43,636 nt of DNA from DATFAS01 sp035254305 (GTDB lineage Bacteria > Bacillota > Bacilli > Aneurinibacillales > RAOX-1), in NCBI GenBank assembly GCA_035254305.1, contig DATFAS010000025.1:1-43636 (forward strand), given 5' to 3'. Positions 16,339 to 25,538 of the stretch are shown in pieces. Numbering within the stretch: the stretch's first letter is position 1; each line of letters opens with the position of its first letter. The position numbers were made by a program, and so were the translations under genes. The notes below the pieces were generated by a model. It had not been told where the DNA came from, did not search any database, and was given only the letters and a program-made list of their open reading frames with translations.

Positions 16339-18021
16339 ATGAATTGGTCGATGATTCTCATGGTTGTACAGGTATTTTTTGCAGTGATTATCGGCATTTA
16401 CTTTTGGAATTTACTTAAAAACCAAAGATCGAGTAGAACGGCAGTGGACCGAGAATCCCGTAAGGAAATGGAGGCATTACGTAAATTACGTGCAATCTCA
16501 CTTACGGAACCAATTGCTGAGAAAACACGCCCCTCTAGTTTAAAGGAAATTGTCGGTCAGCAGGATGGGATTAAAGCACTTAAGGCAGCGCTATGTGGAC
16601 CAAATCCTCAGCATGTGATTGTTTATGGCCCTCCTGGAATAGGAAAGACAGCAGCAGCACGCGTTGTCCTTGAAGAAGCGAAGAAAAATGAGCTTTCTCC
16701 TTTTAATGAAAATTCCAAGTTCGTGGAACTAGATGCAACAACGGCTCGTTTTGATGAACGAGGAATTGCAGACCCGTTAATTGGCTCCGTTCATGATCCG
16801 ATTTATCAGGGGGCAGGTGCCATGGGCCAGGCAGGAATCCCTCAACCAAAACCAGGTGCAGTTACGAAGGCTCATGGTGGGATGTTATTTATTGATGAAA
16901 TTGGTGAATTGCATCCGATTCAAATGAACAAACTTTTAAAGGTGTTAGAAGATCGTAAGGTTTTTCTAGAAAGTGCATATTATAGTGAAGAGAATACTAC
17001 GATTCCGACTCATATCCATGATATCTTTCAGAATGGACTCCCAGCTGATTTTCGTTTGGTCGGAGCCACAACTAGAACTCCAGAGGAAATACCTCCAGCC
17101 ATTCGTTCGAGATGTCTAGAAATATTTTTCCGTTCATTGTTGCCCGGTGAAATAAAGGATATTGCTACAAATGCTGTAGGGAAGATTGGCTTTGAAGCCG
17201 AGGAGGATGCCATTAATGTCATCGCTAAGTACGCAACGAATGGAAGAGAAGCCGTTAACACCATACAGATTGCAGCAGGTTTAGCCATCTCTGAGGATCG
17301 CAAGAAGATTTTAACATCGGATGTAGAGTGGGTTGTTCACAGTAGTCAGAAGTCTCCAAGGCCAGAAAAGAAAGTCCATAGTAGGCCACAGGTTGGGCTA
17401 GTTAATGGTCTTGCGGTCTATGGCCCAAACATGGGAATGTTACTCGAAATAGAGGTTACAGCAAGAAAGGCCCAAGTAGAAGGGCAAGGGAAGATCAATA
17501 TTACTGGAGTGGTCGAAGAGGAACAAATGGGAGGTAGTGGACGAACCATTCGTCGAAAGTCGATGGCCAAAGGGTCTGTTGAGAACGTTCTAACGGTGCT
17601 CAATTCTCTAGGGATACAGACTAGTGACTACGATCTTCATGTTAATTTTCCTGGAGGAACACCCATTGATGGGCCGTCTGCTGGTATTTCAATGGCAACA
17701 GCGATCTATTCGGCTATTCATGACAAGCCTATCGATCATTTAACAGCGATGACTGGTGAGATAAGTATTCATGGTAAGGTTAAACCTATTGGTGGTGTAG
17801 TTGCCAAAGTGGAAGCTGCAAGACAAGCAGGCTGTAAACAAGTGATTATTCCTAGGGAAAATTGGCAGGCTATCTTCGATACAATGAATGATGTTAAGGT
17901 CATTGCGGTTGATGAGGTAGAAGAAGTATTCCAATTGGCTCTTATAGGTGATCAGATGGAGGAATCCGTAATGCTCCCGGTTGCTCCTGATTTACTTTCG
18001 GCATCCTCTATGACAATGTAG
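16339..18021 (+). CDS. lonB: LonB: forespore Lon-like ATP-dependent protease
   Basis: A 560-aa membrane-linked Lon paralogue. An N-terminal hydrophobic helix (about 4-24) anchors it; the AAA+ domain follows with Walker A GPPGIGKT, Walker B GMLFIDEIGEL and RSRCLEIFF. The protease domain has the Ser-Lys dyad: Ser447 in DGPSAGIS and Lys490 in GGVVAKVEAA, 43 residues apart as in Lon. The long Lon N-terminal substrate-binding domain is absent, as expected for LonB. The ATG has GGGAGGG upstream. Its promoter fits sigma-F, so it is probably made in the forespore separately from clpX and lonA. Confidence 0.96.
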   Translation: MNWSMILMVVQVFFAVIIGIYFWNLLKNQRSSRTAVDRESRKEMEALRKLRAISLTEPIAEKTRPSSLKEIVGQQDGIKALKAALCGPNPQHVIVYGPPGIGKTAAARVVLEEAKKNELSPFNENSKFVELDATTARFDERGIADPLIGSVHDPIYQGAGAMGQAGIPQPKPGAVTKAHGGMLFIDEIGELHPIQMNKLLKVLEDRKVFLESAYYSEENTTIPTHIHDIFQNGLPADFRLVGATTRTPEEIPPAIRSRCLEIFFRSLLPGEIKDIATNAVGKIGFEAEEDAINVIAKYATNGREAVNTIQIAAGLAISEDRKKILTSDVEWVVHSSQKSPRPEKKVHSRPQVGLVNGLAVYGPNMGMLLEIEVTARKAQVEGQGKINITGVVEEEQMGGSGRTIRRKSMAKGSVENVLTVLNSLGIQTSDYDLHVNFPGGTPIDGPSAGISMATAIYSAIHDKPIDHLTAMTGEISIHGKVKPIGGVVAKVEAARQAGCKQVIIPRENWQAIFDTMNDVKVIAVDEVEEVFQLALIGDQMEESVMLPVAPDLLSASSMTM

Positions 18022-18033
18022 GTTGGTATTTAT

Positions 18034-18062
18034 TAGACAACATGAAATAGTTAAGTTACAAT
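18034..18062 (+). promoter_or_regulatory. Predicted sigma-A promoter of lonA
   Basis: TAGACA (18034-18039), exactly 17 bases, TACAAT (18057-18062), 33 bases before the lonA start codon. No CtsR or CIRCE operator is recognised beside it. Confidence 0.65.
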
Positions 18063-18095
18063 AATGTGCATAAGTAGAGCCATGGAGGTGTCTAG

Positions 18096-20429
18096 ATGGG
18101 AACAACAGAAAGAGAAAGAGAGATACCTTTACTTCCCTTACGAGGACTACTGGTTTATCCTAGTATGGTCCTTCACCTTGATGTGGGACGTGAAAAATCG
18201 GTCAAAGCGTTAGAAAAAGCAATGGTCGAGGATAATTTGATTCTTCTGGCTACACAAGAGGAAGTCCATTTAGAGGAACCAACAAAAGAACAGATTTACC
18301 AAATAGGAACAATCTCCAAGATCAAACAGATGTTAAAGCTTCCTAATGGGACTATTCGCGTCTTGGTTGAAGGGCTAAAGCGTGCTAGAATAAATCAATA
18401 TGTTTCTGAAGAAGAGTATTTCCAGGTCCATATCACGATCTTAGATGAGGTAACAGATAACTTACCAGAAGTCGAAGCGCTTGTTCGAAGCGTTCTGAAT
18501 TCATTTGAGCAATACATTAAATTATCCAAAAAAATTACTCCTGAGACATTTGCCTCCGTTTCTGATATCGAGGAGCCCGGCCGCTTAGCTGATGTTATCA
18601 CATCACATCTTTCTCTTAAGATGAAGGATAAGCAGGATATTCTCGAGACCATTAATATCGGGGATCGTCTAGAGAAGCTTCTAGGTATACTGAATAATGA
18701 ACGAGAGGTTCTTGAATTAGAAAGAAAGATTGGCCAAAGAGTAAAGAAGCAAATGGAGAAAACTCAAAAGGAATACTATTTGCGAGAACAGCTTAAGGCT
18801 ATTCAGAAAGAGCTTGGAGATAAGGAAGGACGTACAGGGGAAGTAGAGGAACTCCGAAAGCAATTAGGTGAGTCTGGAGCTCCAGATAAGGTGAAAGAGA
18901 AAATTGAGAAAGAAATTGACCGCCTAGAGAAAATGCCAACAACCTCTGCTGAGGGAAATGTGATCCGTACATATATCGATTGGTTATTGGCACTACCTTG
19001 GTCTAAGAAAACAGAAGACAATCTGGATATTAACCATGCTCAAAAGGTTCTTGATGAAGATCATTATGGCTTAGAAAAAGCTAAGGAAAGAGTACTTGAG
19101 TATCTTGCGGTGCAGAAGCTTGTGAATCGCTTGAAGGGTCCTATTCTATGTTTAGTTGGCCCTCCGGGAGTTGGTAAAACTTCTTTAGCTAAATCGGTTG
19201 CAAGAGCACTAGGAAGAGAATTCGTACGGATTTCTCTTGGTGGAGTTCGTGATGAGGCTGAAATAAGAGGGCATCGCAGAACATATGTTGGAGCCATGCC
19301 AGGTAGAATTATTCAGGGGATGAAAACAGCAGGGACCGTTAATCCTGTATTTCTCTTGGATGAAATTGATAAAATGGCTCATGATTTTCGAGGAGATCCT
19401 TCAGCTGCTTTATTAGAAGTATTAGATCCGAATCAGAATGATACCTTCTCTGATCACTACATTGAGGAACCTTATGATTTATCCTCTGTCATGTTTATTA
19501 CTACGGCGAATGCGGTTCATACAATTCCACGGCCATTGTTAGACCGGATGGAAATGTTATATATTCCGGGTTATACAGAGGTTGAAAAACTCAAAATATC
19601 AGAGCAGTATTTATTGCCTAAGCAGATGGAAGAGCATGGAATTGGTAAGGATATGCTACAAGTAAGTGAAGAATCTCTACTGAAGGCGATTCGAAATTAT
19701 ACTCGTGAAGCTGGCGTGCGCAATCTTAATCGAACCATGGAAACAATTTGCCGGAAGGCAGCTAAAATTATAGTAAGTGGTGAAAAGAAAAAAATAGTGG
19801 TTACACCCAATACGTTAGAAGATCTTCTAGGAAAGCCCAAGTTCCGTTTTGGTCTTGTGGAAGAAGAGGATATGATTGGGGCCGTTACTGGTCTAGCGTG
19901 GACGGAAACAGGTGGGGATACCCTTACGATTGAGGTGGCAGTTCTACCTGGAAAAGGTAAGCTTACTCTAACTGGAAAGCTTGGAGATGTGATGAAGGAA
20001 TCTGCTCAAGCAGCCTTCAGCTATATTCGTTCTCGTGCGGATGAGTTTCATATCGACCCTGATTTCTATGAAAAAAATGATATTCATATTCATGTGCCTG
20101 AAGGTGCAATTCCTAAGGATGGCCCATCTGCAGGGATCACTATGGCAACGGCATTAGTTTCTGCTTTAACAGGTATTCCTGTATCACGAGTTGTGGGAAT
20201 GACTGGAGAGATAACTCTACGGGGAAGAGTTTTACCGATTGGTGGTCTCAAGGAAAAATCTCTTGCTGCTCATCGTGCTGGGCTTAAGACGATTATTATG
20301 CCGAAAGAAAATGAAAAGGATATCGATGATATTCCAGAAACCGTGAGAAACGATCTAACCTTTGTTCCTGTTGAGCATTTAGACCAGGTTTTAGAACGTG
20401 CTCTTGTGAAGAAAAAGGTGACTGTATGA
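18096..20429 (+). CDS. lonA: Lon protease (LonA)
   Basis: A 777-aa cytosolic AAA+ protease that degrades misfolded and regulatory proteins. It has the N-terminal LON substrate domain starting IPLLPLRGLLVYPSMV, a coiled-coil linker (about 190-260), Walker A GPPGVGKTSLAKS, Walker B VFLLDEIDKM, and a protease domain with Ser678 (KDGPSAGITMA) and Lys721 (GGLKEKSLAAH). The length is standard. ATG 18096 follows TGGAGGTG. The stop overlaps the ATG of ysxC by four bases (ATGA), so the two are translationally coupled. Confidence 0.97.
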   Translation: MGTTEREREIPLLPLRGLLVYPSMVLHLDVGREKSVKALEKAMVEDNLILLATQEEVHLEEPTKEQIYQIGTISKIKQMLKLPNGTIRVLVEGLKRARINQYVSEEEYFQVHITILDEVTDNLPEVEALVRSVLNSFEQYIKLSKKITPETFASVSDIEEPGRLADVITSHLSLKMKDKQDILETINIGDRLEKLLGILNNEREVLELERKIGQRVKKQMEKTQKEYYLREQLKAIQKELGDKEGRTGEVEELRKQLGESGAPDKVKEKIEKEIDRLEKMPTTSAEGNVIRTYIDWLLALPWSKKTEDNLDINHAQKVLDEDHYGLEKAKERVLEYLAVQKLVNRLKGPILCLVGPPGVGKTSLAKSVARALGREFVRISLGGVRDEAEIRGHRRTYVGAMPGRIIQGMKTAGTVNPVFLLDEIDKMAHDFRGDPSAALLEVLDPNQNDTFSDHYIEEPYDLSSVMFITTANAVHTIPRPLLDRMEMLYIPGYTEVEKLKISEQYLLPKQMEEHGIGKDMLQVSEESLLKAIRNYTREAGVRNLNRTMETICRKAAKIIVSGEKKKIVVTPNTLEDLLGKPKFRFGLVEEEDMIGAVTGLAWTETGGDTLTIEVAVLPGKGKLTLTGKLGDVMKESAQAAFSYIRSRADEFHIDPDFYEKNDIHIHVPEGAIPKDGPSAGITMATALVSALTGIPVSRVVGMTGEITLRGRVLPIGGLKEKSLAAHRAGLKTIIMPKENEKDIDDIPETVRNDLTFVPVEHLDQVLERALVKKKVTV

Positions 20430-21034
20430 AAGTAACTTCTGCTGAAATTGTGATTAGTGCTGTTGGCCCAAAACAATATCCACAGGATGCCCTGCCAGAA
20501 ATTGCTCTGGCCGGGCGTTCTAATGTGGGCAAATCCTCCTTCATTAATACCATGTTAAACCGAAAAAGTTTAGCCAGAACATCCTCCAAGCCTGGAAAAA
20601 CACAGACACTTAATTTCTTTAAAATTAATGAGATGATCTATTTTGTAGATGTGCCTGGATATGGCTTTGCTCGTGTCTCTAAGACGGAGAAAGAAAAATG
20701 GGGAAAAATGATTGAGGAGTATTTTGTAAGTCGTAAGGAGTTAAAGGTTGCTGTTCAATTAGTCGATGTGCGCCACCCTCCAACGAAGGATGATGTGGCT
20801 ATGTATCACTTTCTCAAGCATTATAATCACTCTGTTATCGTTGTTGCAACCAAAGCGGATAAAATTTCAAAAGGTCAATGGCAGAAGCATGTGAAGATTG
20901 TTAAAGAAGCGCTTGACCTTGAATCAGGAGATCAGATCCTATTGTTTTCATCTGAGACAGGACAAGGAAAAGATGAAGCATGGAAAGCCATTTTCGAAAA
21001 AATTAAAGCAGCTGAAAGTGTCCAAGAGGCTTAA
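20426..21034 (+). CDS. ysxC: Ribosome biogenesis GTPase YsxC/EngB
   Basis: A 202-aa TRAFAC-class GTPase required for late assembly of the 50S subunit. G1 is GRSNVGKSS, the switch region is SSKPGKTQT, G3 is DVPGYGFA, G4 is TKADKIS. The size matches B. subtilis YsxC and so does the lonA-ysxC junction (ATGA overlap). In B. subtilis hemA follows directly; here about 8 kb of other genes intervene. Confidence 0.96.
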   Translation: MKVTSAEIVISAVGPKQYPQDALPEIALAGRSNVGKSSFINTMLNRKSLARTSSKPGKTQTLNFFKINEMIYFVDVPGYGFARVSKTEKEKWGKMIEEYFVSRKELKVAVQLVDVRHPPTKDDVAMYHFLKHYNHSVIVVATKADKISKGQWQKHVKIVKEALDLESGDQILLFSSETGQGKDEAWKAIFEKIKAAESVQEA

Positions 21035-21088
21035 TTGAAATCATTTGTTTATTCTTAGGAATTATAGATTGTAATTCAACTCTCAAAT

Positions 21089-21118
21089 AATAAAAGGTGG
21101 ACTTCTCCACCTTTTATT
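21089..21118. terminator. Bidirectional terminator between ysxC and the HAD gene
   Basis: A perfect 13-bp stem AATAAAAGGTGGA / TCCACCTTTTATT with a CTTC loop. It serves ysxC on the plus strand and the convergent HAD gene, whose stop codon lies in the right arm. Confidence 0.85.
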
Positions 21119-21917
21119 TATTAGGGATTCTAAGGATAAACTTGTCGATGACGTGCTTCACACCATTTTCATTATTTGATTTGGTAACATAATCAGCAAT
21201 TTCTTTTAGTGCAGGTACAGCATTTTCCATGGCCACACCCAAACCGGCCGTTTCAATCATCTCGCGATCATTCCAACTATCCCCTATAGCAATGACCTCA
21301 TCTAAGCTACATCCAAAATAATCAGCTAAGAAAGCAACCGCATGTCCTTTTGTTCCTTCCTTATGAAGGATTTCTAAGAAGTATGGCTTGGACTTTGTAA
21401 TATATACTTCATCACCTATTTCCTTAATCAGGTCCTGGGCCATTGTATTTAAAACATCTGGTTCCTCAAAAAAGAGTAGCTTTGTTAAAGGATGACTTAA
21501 AATTTCAGCTTCAGATTGAATGAAAAAGGGAACCTTGGAAACGGCTGAATATTTTCTAAGTTTCTCATTTTCTTTCACTCCTACAAGCTGATCGTTATAG
21601 TAAGCCTGAAGATGAAACCCATGTTTTTTGGCATAATCAAATAAAAAGGAAGAAATATTTCCCGGAACAGCTCGTTCATACAGAATACGTTCATCAAGTA
21701 AATTCTTAACTAACGAACCTTGGTAGGTAATAAGAGGAACATTTAGTTTAACCTGGCTGGCAATTTGCCTAGCAGAGGCAAACATTCTACCTGTTGCAAG
21801 GGTAATAGTTACCCCTTCATTGATTGCCATAGCTAGTGCATGTTTGGTTTCCTCTGATACGGTCATTTGATCAGTAAGAAGAGTGTCATCTACATCTATT
21901 GTTATCATTCTATACAT
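21114..21917 (-). CDS. Cof-type HAD-IIB family phosphatase
   Basis: A 267-aa haloacid dehalogenase-superfamily hydrolase. Motif I is DVDDTLL (nucleophile Asp8), motif II is LATGR, motif III is a Lys in the type IIB cap/core junction (KSKPYFLEILHKEGTKG), and motif IV is GDSWND. Relatives dephosphorylate sugar phosphates, pyridoxal phosphate or flavin nucleotides; the substrate cannot be told. The ATG has AGGTGA upstream, lying in the 3' end of the transporter gene that precedes it by seven bases, so the two genes form an operon. Confidence 0.9.
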   Translation of the reverse strand: MYRMITIDVDDTLLTDQMTVSEETKHALAMAINEGVTITLATGRMFASARQIASQVKLNVPLITYQGSLVKNLLDERILYERAVPGNISSFLFDYAKKHGFHLQAYYNDQLVGVKENEKLRKYSAVSKVPFFIQSEAEILSHPLTKLLFFEEPDVLNTMAQDLIKEIGDEVYITKSKPYFLEILHKEGTKGHAVAFLADYFGCSLDEVIAIGDSWNDREMIETAGLGVAMENAVPALKEIADYVTKSNNENGVKHVIDKFILRIPNK

Positions 21918-21924
21918 TTTATGT

Positions 21925-22854
21925 TCACCTATTCGTGCTTGAGATTTTCTTGTTTCTAAGTGATAGGAATAATTGTTCCGGCTGTAACTCAGAAAGGATC
22001 ATTCCAATAAAGATTAAGATACATCCAGAGAATGCGCGAAAACCAAGTACTTCATTCGTCCAGAAGAAGGAAGCAAATGCAGCAAACACTGGTTCCATAG
22101 AAAAGATAAGAGCAACGTGTGTTGGTGTTGTGAACTTTTGGCAAATGGTTTGGGCTAGAAAGGCAAGTGCTGTTGCAGGAATCGCTGTAATAAGAAGCGC
22201 CCAAATAACGGCTGGTTGAAGCAATGTATGATGATCGAAAGCCTTATGCCAATCCTCCATCATTAATGCGCTTATTGCACTAAGTACGGAGACAGTCGAT
22301 ATTTGAATAAGAGACAAAGCCATGGATGGATAATTAGGTGCATATTTTCCTGTAAAGATGATTTGTAGGGCAAAGGAAACAGCACATAGTAGTACTAGGA
22401 AGTCTCCACGATTAATGGTTAGTGAATCACTTAATGTTAAAAGATAAAGGCCAACGGCTGCTGCTGATACTCCTACTACGGCTGGCCATTTCGGTCGCTG
22501 TTTAAGTAATAGAAGGGCAAAAAGAGGCACCATGACAACCGATAAACCTGTAATAAACCCGGCTTTAGAGGAGGTTGTATAAAGTAACCCAATAGTTTGG
22601 AAAGCATATCCACAATACAGCCATATACCTAGAATGATTCCTGAAAGGAGCATTTTCCCGGAAACTTTGTGAAATTGTTCACGATAGAAGCTTATGATCA
22701 GTAGAAACAAAAAGACGGAAGCCATAAAAAAACGAATAGCATTAAAGGTATGTGGTGGCAAAATATTAACTGCATTCTGAACTAAAACAAAGGTAGTTCC
22801 CCATACAAATGTAACAGCCAAAAGGCTTAAGTCAGCAAGTGTTGATTTCTTCAT
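21925..22854 (-). CDS. EamA/DMT-family transporter (YdcZ/RhaT-like exporter)
   Basis: A 309-aa integral membrane protein with ten predicted helices arranged as two EamA repeats (about 8-140 and 150-290). Typical motifs are LLAVTFVWGTTFVLV, the first-repeat FQTIGLLYTTSSKAGFITGL and the second-repeat IPATALAFLAQTICQKFTTPTHVALIFSMEP region. The family exports metabolites such as amino acids; the substrate is not predictable here. The ribosome-binding site AGGGGGA is clear. It is first in a two-gene operon with the HAD phosphatase. Confidence 0.9.
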   Translation of the reverse strand: MKKSTLADLSLLAVTFVWGTTFVLVQNAVNILPPHTFNAIRFFMASVFLFLLIISFYREQFHKVSGKMLLSGIILGIWLYCGYAFQTIGLLYTTSSKAGFITGLSVVMVPLFALLLLKQRPKWPAVVGVSAAAVGLYLLTLSDSLTINRGDFLVLLCAVSFALQIIFTGKYAPNYPSMALSLIQISTVSVLSAISALMMEDWHKAFDHHTLLQPAVIWALLITAIPATALAFLAQTICQKFTTPTHVALIFSMEPVFAAFASFFWTNEVLGFRAFSGCILIFIGMILSELQPEQLFLSLRNKKISSTNR

Positions 22855-23017
22855 TGAGATCCCCCTTTTTTCTCTATTTTTAACCTATTTATTATACAGC
22901 AAATGGTAGGAAAGAAAAAATACTTCCATCGATTGATTTTTGGTAAACAAAGCAGGAAATGTTGATTGAAAATTGAATATATATTTTAGGAGTATGTTAA
23001 TAGAAAGAAGGGGTAGT

Positions 23018-24640
23018 ATGAATACTTCATTACTAAGTAAAAGAACCTCAAAGCAATCGTTACAGAAAGTAATGAAAGTTGCTGAACAAATTCAACCATT
23101 GTTTTCTACGACATCGTCTTTAGAATCATTAACTCCGAAAATTCGTGAGATTCTTGATGGAGAATTAAAGCAGGATGAATACTTTGTATTAGTAGATAGT
23201 ACAGGCCGTGGCTTAATTCATACCAATCGCTTACGTGAAGGAACTTTATTTAACGATGCAGTAGGTCTTAAATGTGCTCAAACAAACGAACCATTACTAC
23301 AGGTCTATGCTCGAGATACAGGTGAGATCTTAATTGATGCTTCCACACCTGTCATTCGTCGGGGAACAGAACGGTATAATTTGCGTATGGGGAGAATTGT
23401 TCATCAACCCTTTCTTTTACCAGTTATGTTAACTATTTCTTTTCTTCCTGGTCTTATCTCATCGATCATCGCTTTTTCACTAGGCTTAAATTTAACCGCT
23501 TTCTTTTTCACTCTTATACTATCTCTTACAGTCGGTTTTGTTGGTGCTTACCTTTTTTACTGTATGTTACTTAATAGCATTAGAGAATGGAACAAGGTGA
23601 CACGAAGTGTATCAGCCGGTAATCTCACATCCTTTGTTGAAAAGAAGAGAAGAACTCAATTCCACCAGATGGGGCTTGAATTGAACAAGGTCGTCATAGG
23701 GATGCGAAGTATTATTCAAGAATTGGCAAGTGCTGCTGAGATGACAGAAACGATTAGCTCCTCTCAAGCACGAGAAGCTACCCATTTAGCCACTGCGATT
23801 TCTGAACAATCAGATATGATTCAACTCTTCCGAACAGGGACAGAGCAACAGTTAGCATCCCTTCAGAATGCAGAAGCTATGATTCAAGAGATGGTTTCTA
23901 CATCGAATCGGATGTTAACAGGAATCAATATAACAGTGAAGTCTAGCGAAGACGCGTTCGAAATTGCCTCTTCTGGCCTCGATGCGGTAAAGCGTTCTGC
24001 TGAACAGATGACTGCGATAAAGAATACAGTAGAGAATGCCTCTGAAACGATTAAAGAAGTAGCCAATGAATCCAATGAACTAATGAATAAGATTTCAGCT
24101 ATTACCAATATCGCAAGCCAAACGAACTTACTTGCTTTGAATGCATCTATAGAAGCTGCAAGAGCAGGGGATAGTGGGCGAGGATTCGCTGTTGTAGCAA
24201 GTGAAGTTCGTAAATTAGCGGAAGAAACCTCACGCTTCGCTGAGGATATTCTGGCTACATTATATAAGAACCGCCAAGATGCACTATCTGCTGTGGAGGA
24301 AGTGGCAGCTGGTGTGCAGGCTATATTAGAAGGAGTTGACATTGTACACAGTACGGGAGAGTCTATCACGCAGCTTAACAATACAATCAAGAAAACACAT
24401 GATTATGTATTAGAGAATCGAGATTTTTCAACATTGCTTCTATCCGATAGCCAAGAAATGGCTAAGATTGTGGAAGGAATGACCCAAATTGCAGAGCAAT
24501 TCACACATTCTATGATCTCTACCGCTGCAACAATGGAGCAGCAATCAGGAAACGTGAAGCAGCTTGCGAACGAAGCTAGAGCACTAACCGATCAATCCAA
24601 TAAGCTATCTTCCATTGTGAAACGATTTAAAACCTCCTAA
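23018..24640 (+). CDS. Methyl-accepting chemotaxis protein with cytoplasmic N-terminal sensor
   Basis: A 540-aa chemoreceptor. The first about 130 residues are hydrophilic with no signal anchor and contain a small PAS/Cache-like sensor (about 52-115, DEYFVLVDSTGRGLIHTNRL is typical). Two helices close together (about 131-154 and 158-184) form a membrane hairpin, then a HAMP-like stretch (185-240) and a long coiled-coil signalling domain with the conserved hairpin tip SQTNLLALNASIEAARAG. The layout puts both ends in the cytosol. ATG 23018 follows AGAAGGGG; upstream in-frame starts have poor sites. The gene stands alone between oppositely oriented operons. Confidence 0.9.
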   Translation: MNTSLLSKRTSKQSLQKVMKVAEQIQPLFSTTSSLESLTPKIREILDGELKQDEYFVLVDSTGRGLIHTNRLREGTLFNDAVGLKCAQTNEPLLQVYARDTGEILIDASTPVIRRGTERYNLRMGRIVHQPFLLPVMLTISFLPGLISSIIAFSLGLNLTAFFFTLILSLTVGFVGAYLFYCMLLNSIREWNKVTRSVSAGNLTSFVEKKRRTQFHQMGLELNKVVIGMRSIIQELASAAEMTETISSSQAREATHLATAISEQSDMIQLFRTGTEQQLASLQNAEAMIQEMVSTSNRMLTGINITVKSSEDAFEIASSGLDAVKRSAEQMTAIKNTVENASETIKEVANESNELMNKISAITNIASQTNLLALNASIEAARAGDSGRGFAVVASEVRKLAEETSRFAEDILATLYKNRQDALSAVEEVAAGVQAILEGVDIVHSTGESITQLNNTIKKTHDYVLENRDFSTLLLSDSQEMAKIVEGMTQIAEQFTHSMISTAATMEQQSGNVKQLANEARALTDQSNKLSSIVKRFKTS

Positions 24641-24658
24641 TCGAAAACAACACAAAGA

Positions 24659-24685
24659 GAAAAGGCCCAGTATTGTGGCCTTTTC
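24659..24685. terminator. Terminator between the chemoreceptor and the convergent ABC permease
   Basis: Stem GAAAAGGCC (24659-24667) with GGCCTTTTC (24677-24685) and a 9-base loop; A and T runs within the stem let it act in both directions. Confidence 0.75.
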
Positions 24686-24707
24686 CTTCAATCTTTAAGC
24701 AAACAAG

Positions 24708-25538
24708 TTATCCTCTGTTTTTCATTAATAACTTCTCAAAATACTGAACAAGTAAATACATAATAGTGGCACAGATGGCAATGATGCTTAGGCTAACGAA
24801 AACGAGTGTAAGGTTAAATACTTGAAATCCATAAATAATCAGATAACCTAAACCCATTTTAGAAACAAGAAACTCCCCAACAATAATTCCTACCCAAGCC
24901 AATCCAACGTTTACTTTTAACGTAGAAATAATCGTTGGAAACGAGGCAGGAAGAACAATCTTGATAAAAATCTGTTGTTTATTGGCACCAAACGTTTGGA
25001 CAAGCTTCACGTAATTCGGATCCACTTCCTTAAAGCTGCTATAAACGACTATTGTCGTTACAATAATGGAAATAGCTACACCCATAGCAATAATGGCAAC
25101 ATAGCCCCCACCAAAGGCAACAATAAATAAGGGACCTAAGGCGACCTTCGGCATCCCGTTCAGGATAACAAGGTAAGGATCAAGAACCTTCGATAAAAAT
25201 TTCGACCACCATATGACAACCGCGATTAATGTTCCGAGGACCGTACTTAATACAAAGGCAATGGCAGTTTCCACGATTGTAACGAAGAGATGGTAGAATA
25301 AATTTCCTTGTGCAATCATGTCTATGAATGTAATCCATATTTTCAATGGACTACTAAATAATAGAGGGTCAATCCAATTAGAAGAGGAAGCAAATTGCCA
25401 TAATCCTAGAAATAAAAAAAGGATGATTAGCTGTGTTGCAAAAACAAGAAGCCGATATAGTCTTTCTTTCTTTAAGAAATTTTTATGCTGTGGGGAACGA
25501 CCGCCTTTTTGTAACCATTTATCGACTATAGCCTTCAT
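24708..25538 (-). CDS. ABC importer permease (SsuC/TauC/ThiX-like)
   Basis: A 276-aa inner-membrane permease with six predicted helices. The EAA loop, where the ATPase docks, is visible as VQTFGANKQQIFIKIVLPASFPTI. Relatives import nitrate, sulfonates, taurine or thiamine precursors; this one cannot be assigned. Its start overlaps the end of the ATPase gene by four bases (ATGA), so the two are coupled. A matching solute-binding lipoprotein lies upstream beyond an MFS gene. Confidence 0.9.
   Translation of the reverse strand: MKAIVDKWLQKGGRSPQHKNFLKKERLYRLLVFATQLIILFLFLGLWQFASSSNWIDPLLFSSPLKIWITFIDMIAQGNLFYHLFVTIVETAIAFVLSTVLGTLIAVVIWWSKFLSKVLDPYLVILNGMPKVALGPLFIVAFGGGYVAIIAMGVAISIIVTTIVVYSSFKEVDPNYVKLVQTFGANKQQIFIKIVLPASFPTIISTLKVNVGLAWVGIIVGEFLVSKMGLGYLIIYGFQVFNLTLVFVSLSIIAICATIMYLLVQYFEKLLMKNRG

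Noticed and set aside
23884..24390. 168-residue frame on the minus strand inside the chemoreceptor
   Set aside because: Antisense shadow of the coiled-coil signalling domain with no start signals or homology.
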